A stretch of 64,000 nt of DNA, from contig NW_027480569.1 in NCBI RefSeq assembly GCF_051401765.1, positions 310,001 through 374,000 of the forward strand, written 5' to 3'. Source of the stretch: Calliopsis andreniformis. Lineage: Eukaryota > Arthropoda > Insecta > Hymenoptera > Andrenidae. Numbering within the stretch: position 1 is the first letter of the stretch; every line of letters begins with the position of its first letter. The position numbers and the translations under genes were made by a program. The notes beneath the pieces are model-generated. The model ran no database searches, was not told the origin of the DNA, and saw only the letters and a list, made by a program, of their open reading frames with translations. Below are positions 1 through 12,654 of this stretch, in pieces.

Positions 1-3000
1 GATTGAGGATTGAGGATTGGGTATTGAGGATTGAGTAATGAGGATTGAGGATTGAGGTTTGAGTATTGGGGATTGCAGATTGAGTATTGGCGATTGAAGA
101 TTGAGGATTGAGGATTGAGGATTGAGGAATGAGGATCGAAGATTGAGTATTGAGGATTGAAGATTGAGGATAGAGGATTAAGTACTGAGGATGGAGGATG
201 AGGGCTGAGGGTTGAAGATTGAGGATTGAGAAATGAGGATTGAGGATTGAGGATTGAAATTGAGGATTGGGTATTGAGGATTGAAGAATGAGGATTGAGG
301 AATTAGGATTGAGGACTGAGGATTGAGGATTGAAGATTGAGGATTGGGTATTGAGGATTGAAGAATGGGGATTGAGGATTGAGGATTGGGGATTGAGGAC
401 GAGGACTGACGGTAGAGGATTTAGGTTTGAGGATTGAGGATTGAGGAACGAGGATTGAGGATGAGTGCTAAGGGTCGGGGATTGAGGTTCGACGACTGAG
501 GACTGAGGATTGAGGATTGAGAATTGAGGATTGATGTTTGAGGATTGAAGATTGAGGATTGAGGATTGAGGATTGAGGAATGAGGATTGAAGATTGAGTA
601 TTGAGGATTGAAGATTGAGGATAGAGGATTGAGTACTGAGGATGGAGGATGAGGGCTGAGGGTTGAGGGTTGAGGATTGAGAAATGAGGATTGAGGATTG
701 AGGATAGAAATTGAGGATTGGGTATTGAGGATTGAAGAATGAGGATTGAGGAATTAGGATTGAGGTTTGAGGATTGAGGACTGAAGATTGAGGATTGGGT
801 ATTGAGGATTGAAGAATGAGGATTGAGGATTGAGGATTGAGGATTGAAGGTTGAGTGTTGAGGATTGAAAATTGAGGATTGAGGATTGACGATTGAGGAT
901 TGAGGATTGAAGATTGAGTATTGATGATTGAAGATTGAGGATTGAGTATTGAGGATTCAGGGTTGAAGACTGAGGATTGAGGATTGAGGATTGAGGGTTG
1001 AGGACTGAGGATTGAAGATTGAATATTTATGATTGAATATTGAGGACTGAGGATTGAGGGTTGTGGATTGAGGACGAGGACTGAGGGTTGAATATTGATG
1101 TTTGAGGTCTGAGGATTAAGGATTGAGAATTGAGAATTGAGGATTGAGGATTGAGGATTGAAGATTAAGGATTGGGTATTTAGGATTGAAGAATGTGGAT
1201 TGAGGATTGAGGTTTGAGGATTGTGGATTGAAGATTGAGTATTGATGATTGAATATTGAGGATTGAGGATTGAGGTTTGAGGATTGAGGATGAAGACTGA
1301 GGGTTTAGGATTGAGGTTTGAGGAACGATGATTGAGGATTGAGTATTCAGGACTAAGGATTGACGATTGAGTATTGAAGATTGTGGATTGATGACTGAGG
1401 ATTGACGACTGAGAATTGAGGATTGAGGATTGATGTTTGAAGATTGAGTATTGAGGATTGAATATTGCGGATTGAGGATTGAGGATTGAGGATTGAGGAT
1501 TGAGGATTGAGGATTGAGGATTGAGGAATAAGGATTGAGGATTGAGGATTGAGGATAGAGAATTGAGGATTGAGGATTGAGGATTGAAGATTGAGTATTG
1601 ATGATTGAATATTGAGGATTGAGGATTGAGGATTGAGGATTGAAGATTGAGTATTGAGGATTGAAGATTGAGGATTGAGTATTGAGGATTGAGGATTCAG
1701 GGTTGAAGATTGAGGATTGAGGATTGAGGATTGCGGATTGAGGATTGAGGATTGGGTGTTTAGTATTGAAGAATGAGGATTGAGGATTGAGGTTTGAGGA
1801 TTGAGGATTGAAGATTGAGTATTGATGATTGAATATTGAGGGTTGAGGATTGAGGTTTGAGGATTGAGGATGAAGACTGACGGTTGAGGATTGAGGTTTG
1901 AGGAACGAGGATCGAGGATTGAGGATTGAGGACTAAGGATTGACGATTGAGTATTGAAGATTGAGGATTGATGACTGAGGATTGACGACTGAGAATTTAG
2001 GATTGAGGATTGATGATTGAAGATTGAGTATTGAGGATTGAATATTGAGGATTGAGGATTGAGGATTGAGGATTGAGGACTGAGGATTGAGGATTGAAGA
2101 TTGAGTATTGAGTATTGAAGGTTGAGGATTGTGGATTGAGGATTAAGGATTGTGGATTGAATATTGTAGATTGAGTTTTGATGCCTGAGGATTGAGGATT
2201 GAGGATTGTGGATTGAATATTGTAGATTGAGTATTGATGCCTGAGGATTGAGGATTGAGGATTGAGGATTGAGGATTGAGGATTGAAGGTTGAGTATTGA
2301 GGATTGAAGATTGAGGATTCAAGATTGAGTATTGATGATTGAATATTGAGGATTGAGGATTGAGGATTGAGGATTGAGGATTGGGTATTGAGGATAGAGT
2401 AATGAGGATTGAGGGTTGAGGTTTGAGTATTGGGGATTGCAGATTGAGTATTGGCGATTGAAGATTGAGGATTGAGGATTGATGATTGAGGAATGAGGAT
2501 CGAAGATTGAGTATTGAGGATTGAAGATTGAGGATAGAGGATTGAGTACTGAGGATGGAGGATGAGGGCTGAGGGTTGAAGATTGAGGATTGAGAAATGA
2601 GGGTTGAGGATTGAGGATTGAAATTGAGGATTGGGTATTGAGGATTGAAGAATGAGGATTGAGGAATTAGGATTGAGGATTGAGGATTGAGGATTGAAGA
2701 TTGGGGATTGGGTATTGAGGATTGAAGAATGAGGATTGAGGATTGAGGATTGGGGATTGAGGATTGAAGATTAGTGTCGAGGATTGAAGATTGAGGATTG
2801 AGGATTGAGGATTGAGGATTGAGGATTGAAGATTGGGTATTGAGGACTGAAGATTGAGGATTGAGTATTGATGGTTGAATATTGAGGATTGAGGATTGAG
2901 GTTTGAGGATTGGGGATTGAAGATTGAGTATTGATGATTGAATATTGAGGATTGAGGATTGATGTTTGAGGATTGAGGATGAAGACTGAGGGTTGAGGAT

Positions 3001-3707
3001 TGAGGTTTGAGGAACGGTGATTGAGGATTGAGGATTGAGGACTAAGGATTGACGATTGAGTATTGAAGATTGAGGATTGATGACTGAGGACTGACGACTG
3101 AGAATTGAGGATTGAGGATTGATGATTGAAGATTGAGTATTGAGGATTGAATATTGCGGATTGAGAATTGAGGATTGAGGATTGAGGATTGAGGATTGAG
3201 GATTGAGGATTGAGGATTGAGGATTGAGGATTGAGGATTGAAGATTGAGTATTGATGATTGAATATTGAGGATTGAGGATTGAGGATTGAGGATTGAAGA
3301 TTGAGTATTGAGGATTGAAGATTGAGGATTGAGTATTGAGGATTGAGGATTCAGGGTTGAAGATTGAGGATTGAGGATTGAGGATTGAGGATTGAGGATT
3401 GAGGATTGGGTGTTTAGTATTGAAGAATGAGGATTGAGGATTGAGGTTTGAGGATTGAGGATTGAAGATTGAGTATTGATGACTGAATATTGAGGGTTGA
3501 GGATTGAGGTTTGAGGATTGAGGATGAAGACTGAGGGTTGAGGATTGAGGTTTGAGGAACGAGGATCGATGATTGAGGATTGAGGACTAAGGATTGACGA
3601 TTGAGTATTGAAGATTGAGGATTCATGACTGAGGATTGACGGGTGAGAATTGAGGATTGAGGATTGATGATTGAAGATTGAGTATTGGGGATTGAATATT
3701 GAGGATT
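1..3707. repeat. Mixed higher-order modules, left part of array
   Basis: This stretch contains no gene. It holds one A landmark (GTGCTAAG at 465, in the GAGTGCTAAGGGTCGG form) and a C landmark doublet near 2181 and 2238. The first 160 bases match the sequence 4,032 bases downstream: GATTGGGTAT lies at 15 and 4047, and ATCGAAGATTG at 135 and 4167. The module order is therefore already repeated inside the first 5 kb. Runs of perfect GATTGAG of about ten units lie near 1476-1520 and 3180-3240. Confidence 0.85.
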
Positions 3708-5043
3708 GAGGATTGAGGATTGAGGATTGAGGATTGAGGATTGAGGATTGAAGATTGAGTATTGAGTATTGAAGGTTGAGGATTGTGGATTGAGGATTAA
3801 GGATTGTGGATTGAATATTGTAGATTGAGTATTGATGCCTGAGGATTGAGGATTGAGGATTGTGGATTGAATATTGTAGATTGAGTATTGATGCCTGAGG
3901 ATTGAGGATTGAGGATTGAGGATTGAGGATTGAGGATTGAGGATTGAGGATTGAATGTTGAGTATTGAGGATTGAAGATTGAGTATTCAAGATTGAGTAT
4001 TGATGATTGAATATTGAGGATTGAGGATTGAGGATTGAGGATTGAGGATTGGGTATTGAGGATTGAGTAATGAGGATTGAGGATTGAGGTTTGAGTATTG
4101 GGGATTGCAGATTGAGTATTGGCGATTGAAGATTGAGGATTGAGGATTGAGGATTGAGGAATGAGGATCGAAGATTGAGTATTGAGGATTGAAGATTGAG
4201 GATAGAGGATTGAGTACTGAGGATGGAGGATGAGGGCTGAGGGTTGAAGATTGAGGATTGAGAAATGAGGGTTGAGGATTGAGGATTGAAATTGAGGATT
4301 GGGTATTGAGGATTGAAGAATGAGGATTGAGGAATTAGGATTGAGGATTGAGGATTGAGGATTGAAGATTGAGGATTGGGTATTGAGGATTGAAGAATGA
4401 GGATTGAGGATTGAGGATTGGGGAGTGAGGATTGAAGATTAGTGTTGAGGATTGAAGATTGAGGATTGAGGATTGAGGATTGAGGATTGAGGATTGAAGA
4501 TTGGGTATTGAGGATTGAAGATTGAGGATTGAGTATTGAGGATTGAGGATTCAGGGTTGAAAATTGAGGATTGAGGATCGAGGATTGAGGATTGAGGATT
4601 GAGGATTGAAGATTGAATATTGATGATTGAATATTGAGGACTGAGGATTGAGGGTTGTGGATTGAGGATTGAAGATTGAGGATTGGGTATTGAGGATTGA
4701 AGAATGAGGATTGAGGATTGAGGATTGGGGAGTGAGGATTGAAGATTAGTGTTGAGGATTGAAGATTGAGGATTGAGGATTGAGGATTGAGGATTGAGGA
4801 TTGAAGATTGAGTATTGAGTATTGAAGGTTGAGGATTGTGGATTGAGGATTAAGGATTGTGGATTGAATATTGTAGATTGAGTATTGATGCCTGAGGATT
4901 GAGGATTGAGGATTGTGGATTGAATATTGTAGATTGAGTATTGATGCCTGAGGATTGAGGATTGAGGATTGAGGATTGAGGATTGAGGATTGAGGATTGA
5001 GGATTGAATGTTGAGTATTGAGGATTGAAGATTGAGTATTCAA
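2143..5043 (-). other. Longest open frame (966 codons); repeat by-product, not called a gene
   Basis: The frame starts at a TTG codon (complement of CAA at 5041-5043), not ATG, and ends at TAA (complement of TTA at 2143-2145) in a GATTAAGG variant. The product would be about 138 copies of a 7-residue unit close to SSILNPQ, rich in Ser, Ile, Leu, Asn, Gln and Pro. There is no signal peptide, membrane span, non-repeat domain or credible ribosome binding site. The - strand heptamer CTCAATC contains no stop in any frame, so length is no evidence for coding. Ends are set only by chance variants: TTAAGG, TTTAGG, CTAAGG and TTCAGG give stops, and GCATTG or TTCAAG give starts. Similar frames at 27145-28233, 33060-34196, 48321-49586, 48934-50334, 54590-55786 and 58914-60110 have the same nature. 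Translation cannot be excluded from sequence alone. Confidence 0.9.
3708..4668. repeat. 1,053-base-offset duplication, copy 1
   Basis: This stretch matches 4761-5721 at an offset of 1,053 bases. GATGCCTG lies at 3834 and 4887, and TCGAAGATTG at 4168 and 5221. Divergence on the left is GAATATTGAGG here against GAAGATTGAGG in copy 2. On the right, copy 1 continues with GGATTGAAG where copy 2 has GGACGAGGGCTG. The intervening 4669-4760 looks like a repeat of material about 297 bases upstream, since GGGGAGTG lies at 4420 and 4717. Boundaries are uncertain by some tens of bases. Confidence 0.75.
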
Positions 5044-5721
5044 GATTGAGTATTGATGATTGAATATTGAGGATTGAGGATTGAGGATTGAGGATTGAGG
5101 ATTGGGTATTGAGGATTGAGTAATGAGGATTGAGGATTGAGGTTTGAGTATTGGGGATTGCAGATTGAGTATTGGCGATTGAAGATTGAGGATTGAGGAT
5201 TGAGGATTGAGGAATGAGGATCGAAGATTGAGTATTGAGGATTGAAGATTGAGGATAGAGGATTGAGTACTGAGGATGGAGGATGAGGGCTGAGGGTTGA
5301 AGATTGAGGATTGAGAAATGAGGGTTGAGGATTGAGGATTGAAATTGAGGATTGGGTATTGAGGATTGAAGAATGAGGATTGAGGAATTAGGATTGAGGA
5401 TTGAGGATTGAGGATTGAAGATTGAGGATTGGGTATTGAGGATTGAAGAATGAGGATTGAGGATTGAGGATTGGGGAGTGAGGATTGAAGATTAGTGTTG
5501 AGGATTGAAGATTGAGGATTGAGGATTGAGGATTGAGGATTGAGGATTGAAGATTGGGTATTGAGGATTGAAGATTGAGGATTGAGTATTGAGGATTGAG
5601 GATTCAGGGTTGAAAATTGAGGATTGAGGATCGAGGATTGAGGATTGAGGATTGAGGATTGAAGATTGAATATTGATGATTGAATATTGAGGACTGAGGA
5701 TTGAGGGTTGTGGATTGAGGA
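4761..5721. repeat. 1,053-base-offset duplication, copy 2
   Basis: This is the partner of 3708-4668 at an offset of 1,053 bases. It runs into the left end of the 3,722-base tandem duplication, whose first copy starts near 5211. The two events overlap in space, which suggests that this 1,053-base duplication is the older one. Confidence 0.75.
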
Positions 5722-6799
5722 CGAGGGCTGAGGGTTGAATATTGATGTTTGAGGTCTGAGTGTTAAGGATTGAGGATTGAGAATTGAGGATTGAGGATTG
5801 AGGATTGAAGATTGAGGATTGGGTATTTAGGATTGAAGAATGAGGATTGAGGATTGAGGTTTGAGGATTGAGGATTGATGATTGAGTATTGTCGATTGAA
5901 TATTGAGGATTGAGGATTGAGGTTTGAGGTTTGAGGAATGAGGATTGATGGTTGAGGATTGAGGATTGAGGATTGAGGATTGAGGATTGAGGATTGAGTA
6001 TTGAAGGTTGAGTACTGATACCTGAGGATTGAGGATTGAGGATTGAGGATTGAGGATTGAGGATTGAAGATTGAGTATTGGGGATTGAAGATTGAGGATT
6101 GAGGATTGAGGATTGAGGATGGAGAATGAGGACTGACGGTTGAGGATTGAGGTTTGAGGATTGAAGATTGAGGACTGAGGACTGAGGATTGAGGATTGAG
6201 GATTGAGCATTGAGGATTGAAGATTGAGTACTGGGGATTCGGGATTGCAGATTGAGGATTAAGGATTGAAGATTGAGTATTGAGGATTGAAGATAGAGGA
6301 TTGAGTATTGAGGATTGAGGATTCAGGGTTGAAAATTGAGGATTGAGGATTTTGGATTGAGGATTGAGGATTGAGGATTGAAGATTGAATATTGATGATT
6401 GAATATTGAGGACTGAGAATTGAGGGTTGTGGACTGAAGACGAGGACTGAGGGTTGAATATTGATGTTTGAGGTCTGAGGATTAAGGATTGAGGATTGAG
6501 AATTGAGGATTGAGGATTGAGGATTGGAGATTGAGGATTGGGTATTTAGGATTGAAGTATGAGGATTGAGGATTGAGGTTTGAGGATTGAGGATTGAAGA
6601 TTGAGTATTGATGATTGAATATTGAGGATTGATGATTGAGGTTTGAGGATTGAGGAAGAGGACTGACGGTTGAGGATTGAGGTTTGAGGATTAAGGATTG
6701 GGGATTGAGGACTGAGGATTGAGGATTGAGGATTGAGCATTGAGGATTGAAGATTGATGACTGGGGATTGAGGATTGAAGATTGAGGATTAACGATTGA

Positions 6800-6850
6800 A
6801 GGTTGGGGATTGAGGACCTAGGATCGGAGATTGATTATTGAGGATTGAAG
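6800..6850. repeat. Landmark B island (representative of at least 10)
   Basis: The string GACCTAGGATCGGAG followed by ATTGATTATTGAGG contains two palindromic hexamer/tetramer cores (CCTAGG, GATC). CCTAGG or TCTAGG starts lie at 6818, 10540, 16956, 20373, 34803, 35681, 39351, 42253, 62095 and 63085. Relatives reading TCTAGAATTAGAG lie near 17409 and 50411. The TCTAGG form (39351, 42253, 62095) marks a subfamily. Confidence 0.85.
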
Positions 6851-8189
6851 ATTGAGGATTGAGGATTGAGGATTGAGAATTGAGAGTTGAGGATGAGGAC
6901 TGAGGGTTGCGGATTGAGGTTTGAGGAATGAGGATTGATGGCTGAGGATTGAGGATTGAGGATTGAGGATTGAGGATTGAAGATTGAGGATAGAGGATTG
7001 AGTACTGAGGATGGAGGATGAGGGCTGAGGGTTGAGGATTGAGGATTGAGAAATGAGGATTGAGGATTGAGGATTGAAATTGAGGATTGGGTATTGAGGA
7101 TTGAACAATGAGGATTGAGGAATTAGGATTGAGGATTGAGGATTGAGGATTGAAGATTGAGGATTGGGTATTGAGGATTGAAGAATGAGGATTGAGGATT
7201 GAGGATTGGGGATTGAGGATTGAAGATTGAGTGTTGAGGATTGAAAATTGAGGATTGAGGATTGACGATTGAGGATTCAGGGTTGAAGATTGAGGATTGG
7301 GGATTGGGGATTGAGGATTGAGGATTGAGGATTGAAGATTGAATATTTATGATTGAATATTGAGGACTGAGGATTGAGGGTTGTGGATTGAGGACGAGGA
7401 CTGAGGGTTGAATATTGATGTTTGAGGTCCGAGGATTAAGGATTGAGGATTGAGAATTGAGAATTGAGGATTAAGGATTGAAGATTAAGGATTGGGTTTT
7501 TAGGATTGAAGAATGAGGATTGAGGATTGAGGTTTGAGGATTGGGGATTGAAGATTGAGTATTGATGATTGAATATTGAGGATTGAGGATTGAGGTTTGA
7601 GGATTGAGGATGAAGACTGAGGGTTGAGGGTTGAGGTTTGAGGAACGAGGATTGAGGATTGAGGATTGAGGACTAAGGATTGACGATTGAGTATTGAAGA
7701 TTGAGGATTGATGACTGAGGATTGACGACTGAGAATTGAGGATTGAGGATTGATGATTGAAGATTGTGTATTGAGGATTAAATATTGCGGATTGAGGATT
7801 GAGGATTGAGGATTGAGGATTGAGGATTGAGGATTGAAGATTGAGTATTGAGTATTGAAGGTTGAGGATTGTGGATTGAGGATTAAGGATTGAGGATTGA
7901 ATATTGTAGATTGAGTATTGATGCCTGAGGATTGAGGATTGAGGATTGAGTATTGAGGATTGAGGATGGAACATTGAGTATTGAGGATTGAAGATTGAGG
8001 GTTGAAGATTGAGTATTGATGATTGAATATTGAGGATTGAAGATTGAGGATTGAGGATTGAGGATTGAGGATTGAGGATTGAAGATTGAGTATTGCTGAT
8101 TGAATATTGAGGATTGGGGATTGAGGTTTGAGGATTGAGGACGAGGACTGACGGTAGAGGATTTAGGATTGAGGATTGAGGTTTGAGGA

Positions 8190-8250
8190 CTGAGGATTGA
8201 GGATGCGTGCTAAGCGTCGGGGATTGAGATTCGACGACTGAGGAATGGGG
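8190..8250. repeat. Landmark A island (representative of at least 16)
   Basis: This is the least heptamer-like string in the array: GCGTGCTAAGCGTCGGGG, then GATTGAGATTCGACGACTG. It carries most of the CpG seen on these lines. GTGCT starts lie at 465, 8207, 11929, 12855, 13063, 15753, 25166, 26045, 27866, 31815, 37134, 45896, 48931, 50039, 53994 and 58318. Two subfamilies exist: GAGTGCTAAGGGTCGG with GGTTCGACG (465, 12855, 31815, 45896, 48931), and GCGTGCTAAGCGTCGG with GATTCGACG (the rest, with small changes). It could be a remnant of unrelated DNA or simply a highly drifted stretch. Confidence 0.85.
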
Positions 8251-8932
8251 ATTGAGGATTGAGAATTGAGGATTGATGTTTGAGGATTGAAGATTGAGGA
8301 TTGGGTATTGAGGGTTGAGGATTGATGTTTGAGGATTGAAGATTGAGGATTGGGTATTGAGGGTTGAGGAATGAGGATTGAGGATTGAGGATTGAGGATT
8401 GAGAAATGAGGATTGAGGATTGAGGATTGAAATTGAGGATTGGGTATTGAGGATTGAAGAATGAGGATTGAGGAATTAGGATTGAGGATTGAAGATTGAG
8501 GATTGAGTATTGAGGATTGAGGATTCAGGGTTGAAGATTGAGGATTGATGTTTGAGGATTGAAGATTGAGGACTGAGGATTGAGGATTGAGGAATGAGGA
8601 TTGAAGATTGAGTATTGAGGATTGAAGATTGAGGATAGAGGATTGAGTACTGAGGATGGAGGATGAGGGCTGAGGGTTGAGGGTTGTGTGTTGAATATTG
8701 AGGATTGAGGACTAAGGATTGACGATTGAGTATTGAAGATTGAGGATTGATGACTGAGGATTGACGACTGAGAATTGAGGATTGAGGATTGATGATTGAA
8801 GATTGAGTATTGAGGATTGAAGATTGAGGATTGAGTTTTGAGGATTGAGGATTCAGGGTTGAAGATTGAGGATTGAGGATTGAGGATTGAGGATTGAGGA
8901 TTGAGGTTTGGGTGTTTAGTATTGAAGAATGA

Positions 8933-11900
8933 GGAATGAGGATCGAAGATTGAGTATTGAGGATTGAAGATTGAGGATAGAGGATTGAGTACTGAGGATG
9001 GAGGATGAGGGCTGAGGGTTGAAGATTGAGGATTGAGAAATGAGGGTTGAGGATTGAGGATTGAAATTGAGGATTGGGTATTGAGGATTGAAGAATGAGG
9101 ATTGAGGAATTAGGATTGAGGATTGAGGATTGAGGATTGAAGATTGAGGATTGGGTATTGAGGATTGAAGAATGAGGATTGAGGATTGAGGATTGGGGAG
9201 TGAGGATTGAAGATTAGTGTTGAGGATTGAAGATTGAGGATTGAGGATTGAGGATTGAGGATTGAGGATTGAAGATTGGGTATTGAGGATTGAAGATTGA
9301 GGATTGAGTATTGAGGATTGAGGATTCAGGGTTGAAAATTGAGGATTGAGGATCGAGGATTGAGGATTGAGGATTGAGGATTGAAGATTGAATATTGATG
9401 ATTGAATATTGAGGACTGAGGATTGAGGGTTGTGGATTGAGGACGAGGGCTGAGGGTTGAATATTGATGTTTGAGGTCTGAGTGTTAAGGATTGAGGATT
9501 GAGAATTGAGGATTGAGGATTGAGGATTGAAGATTGAGGATTGGGTATTTAGGATTGAAGAATGAGGATTGAGGATTGAGGTTTGAGGATTGAGGATTGA
9601 TGATTGAGTATTGTCGATTGAATATTGAGGATTGAGGATTGAGGTTTGAGGTTTGAGGAATGAGGATTGATGGTTGAGGATTGAGGATTGAGGATTGAGG
9701 ATTGAGGATTGAGGATTGAGTATTGAAGGTTGAGTATTGATACCTGAGGATTGAGGATTGAGGATTGAGGATTGAGGATTGAGGATTGAAGATTGAGTAT
9801 TGGGGATTGAAGATTGAGGATTGAGGATTGAGGATTGAGGATGGAGAATGAGGACTGACGGTTGAGGATTGAGGTTTGAGGATTGAAGATTGAGGACTGA
9901 GGACTGAGGATTGAGGATTGAGGATTGAGCATTGAGGATTGAAGATTGAGTACTGGGGATTCGGGATTGCAGATTGAGGATTAAGGATTGAAGATTGAGT
10001 ATTGAGGATTGAAGATAGAGGATTGAGTATTGAGGATTGAGGATTCAGGGTTGAAAATTGAGGATTGAGGATTTTGGATTGAGGATTGAGGATTGAGGAT
10101 TGAAGATTGAATATTGATGATTGAATATTGAGGACTGAGAATTGAGGGTTGTGGACTGAAGACGAGGACTGAGGGTTGAATATTGATGTTTGAGGTCTGA
10201 GGATTAAGGATTGAGGATTGAGAATTGAGGATTGAGGATTGAGGATTGGAGATTGAGGATTGGGTATTTAGGATTGAAGTATGAGGATTGAGGATTGAGG
10301 TTTGAGGATTGAGGATTGAAGATTGAGTATTGATGATTGAATATTGAGGATTGATGATTGAGGTTTGAGGATTGAGGAAGAGGACTGACGGTTGAGGATT
10401 GAGGTTTGAGGATTAAGGATTGGGGATTGAGGACTGAGGATTGAGGATTGAGGATTGAGCATTGAGGATTGAAGATTGATGACTGGGGATTGAGGATTGA
10501 AGATTGAGGATTAACGATTGAAGGTTGGGGATTGAGGACCTAGGATCGGAGATTGATTATTGAGGATTGAAGATTGAGGATTGAGGATTGAGGATTGAGA
10601 ATTGAGAGTTGAGGATGAGGACTGAGGGTTGCGGATTGAGGTTTGAGGAATGAGGATTGATGGCTGAGGATTGAGGATTGAGGATTGAGGATTGAGGATT
10701 GAAGATTGAGGATAGAGGATTGAGTACTGAGGATGGAGGATGAGGGCTGAGGGTTGAGGATTGAGGATTGAGAAATGAGGATTGAGGATTGAGGATTGAA
10801 ATTGAGGATTGGGTATTGAGGATTGAACAATGAGGATTGAGGAATTAGGATTGAGGATTGAGGATTGAGGATTGAAGATTGAGGATTGGGTATTGAGGAT
10901 TGAAGAATGAGGATTGAGGATTGAGGATTGGGGATTGAGGATTGAAGATTGAGTGTTGAGGATTGAAAATTGAGGATTGAGGATTGACGATTGAGGATTC
11001 AGGGTTGAAGATTGAGGATTGGGGATTGGGGATTGAGGATTGAGGATTGAGGATTGAAGATTGAATATTTATGATTGAATATTGAGGACTGAGGATTGAG
11101 GGTTGTGGATTGAGGACGAGGACTGAGGGTTGAATATTGATGTTTGAGGTCCGAGGATTAAGGATTGAGGATTGAGAATTGAGAATTGAGGATTAAGGAT
11201 TGAAGATTAAGGATTGGGTTTTTAGGATTGAAGAATGAGGATTGAGGATTGAGGTTTGAGGATTGGGGATTGAAGATTGAGTATTGATGATTGAATATTG
11301 AGGATTGAGGATTGAGGTTTGAGGATTGAGGATGAAGACTGAGGGTTGAGGGTTGAGGTTTGAGGAACGAGGATTGAGGATTGAGGATTGAGGACTAAGG
11401 ATTGACGATTGAGTATTGAAGATTGAGGATTGATGACTGAGGATTGACGACTGAGAATTGAGGATTGAGGATTGATGATTGAAGATTGTGTATTGAGGAT
11501 TAAATATTGCGGATTGAGGATTGAGGATTGAGGATTGAGGATTGAGGATTGAGGATTGAAGATTGAGTATTGAGTATTGAAGGTTGAGGATTGTGGATTG
11601 AGGATTAAGGATTGAGGATTGAATATTGTAGATTGAGTATTGATGCCTGAGGATTGAGGATTGAGGATTGAGTATTGAGGATTGAGGATGGAACATTGAG
11701 TATTGAGGATTGAAGATTGAGGGTTGAAGATTGAGTATTGATGATTGAATATTGAGGATTGAAGATTGAGGATTGAGGATTGAGGATTGAGGATTGAGGA
11801 TTGAAGATTGAGTATTGCTGATTGAATATTGAGGATTGGGGATTGAGGTTTGAGGATTGAGGACGAGGACTGACGGTAGAGGATTTAGGATTGAGGATTG

Positions 11901-12654
11901 AGGTTTGAGGACTGAGGATTGAGGATGCGTGCTAAGCGTCGGGGATTGACATTCGACGACTGAGGAATGGGGATTGAGGATTGAGAATTGAGGATTGATG
12001 TTTGAGGATTGAAGATTGAGGATTGGGTATTGAGGGTTGAGGATTGATGTTTGAGGATTGAAGATTGAGGATTGGGTATTGAGGGTTGAGGAATGAGGAT
12101 TGAGGATTGAGGATTGAGGATTGAGAAATGAGGATTGAGGATTGAGGATTGAAATTGAGGATTGGGTATTGAGGATTGAAGAATGAGGATTGAGGAATTA
12201 GGATTGAGGATTGAAGATTGAGGATTGAGTATTGAGGATTGAGGATTCAGGGTTGAAGATTGAGGATTGATGTTTGAGGATTGAAGATTGAGGACTGAGG
12301 ATTGAGGATTGAGGAATGAGGATTGAAGATTGAGTATTGAGGATTGAAGATTGAGGATAGAGGATTGAGTACTGAGGATGGAGGATGAGGGCTGAGGGTT
12401 GAGGGTTGTGTGTTGAATATTGAGGATTGAGGACTAAGGATTGACGATTGAGTATTGAAGATTGAGGATTGATGACTGAGGATTGACGACTGAGAATTGA
12501 GGATTGAGGATTGATGATTGAAGATTGAGTATTGAGGATTGAAGATTGAGGATTGAGTTTTGAGGATTGAGGATTCAGGGTTGAAGATTGAGGATTGAGG
12601 ATTGAGGATTGAGGATTGAGGATTGAGGTTTGGGTGTTTAGTATTGAAGAATGA
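8933..12654. repeat. 3,722-base tandem duplication, copy 2
   Basis: This is the second, head-to-tail copy of 5211-8932. Its B landmark is at 10540 and its A landmark at 11929, each 3,722 bases from the partner. The right end is where GAAGAATGAGGATTG replaces the GAAGAATGAGGAATG of the copy junction. The very low divergence over 3.7 kb implies a recent duplication, or an assembly that placed the same sequence twice. Confidence 0.92.

Larger units (their letters stand above)
5211..8932. repeat. 3,722-base tandem duplication, copy 1
   Basis: This stretch is nearly identical to 8933-12654 at a constant offset of 3,722 bases. The left end is placed where GGAATGAGGATCGAAG begins to match (5211 and 8933). 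To its left the copies differ (TGAGGATTGA against TGAAGAATGA). It contains a B landmark (CCTAGG at 6818) and an A landmark (GTGCTAAG at 8207). The constant offset shows no net insertion or deletion between copies at the points checked. Two substitutions were seen by eye: C at 6015 against T at 9737, and G at 8228 against C at 11950. Confidence 0.92.

Noticed and set aside
2143..5043. A 966-residue Ser/Asn/Gln-rich repeat protein gene
   Set aside because: The - strand repeat has no stops in any frame, the start is a TTG made by a chance variant, and no non-repeat domain or start signal is present.
6810..6830. CCTAGG/GATC as a recombinase or attachment site
   Set aside because: Short palindromes alone are not evidence, and duplication breakpoints found here do not fall on them.
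8190..8250. Landmark A as an inserted mobile element
   Set aside because: It is only about 40 bases long, has no inverted ends or target duplications that I can see, and is embedded in the same place in every module.
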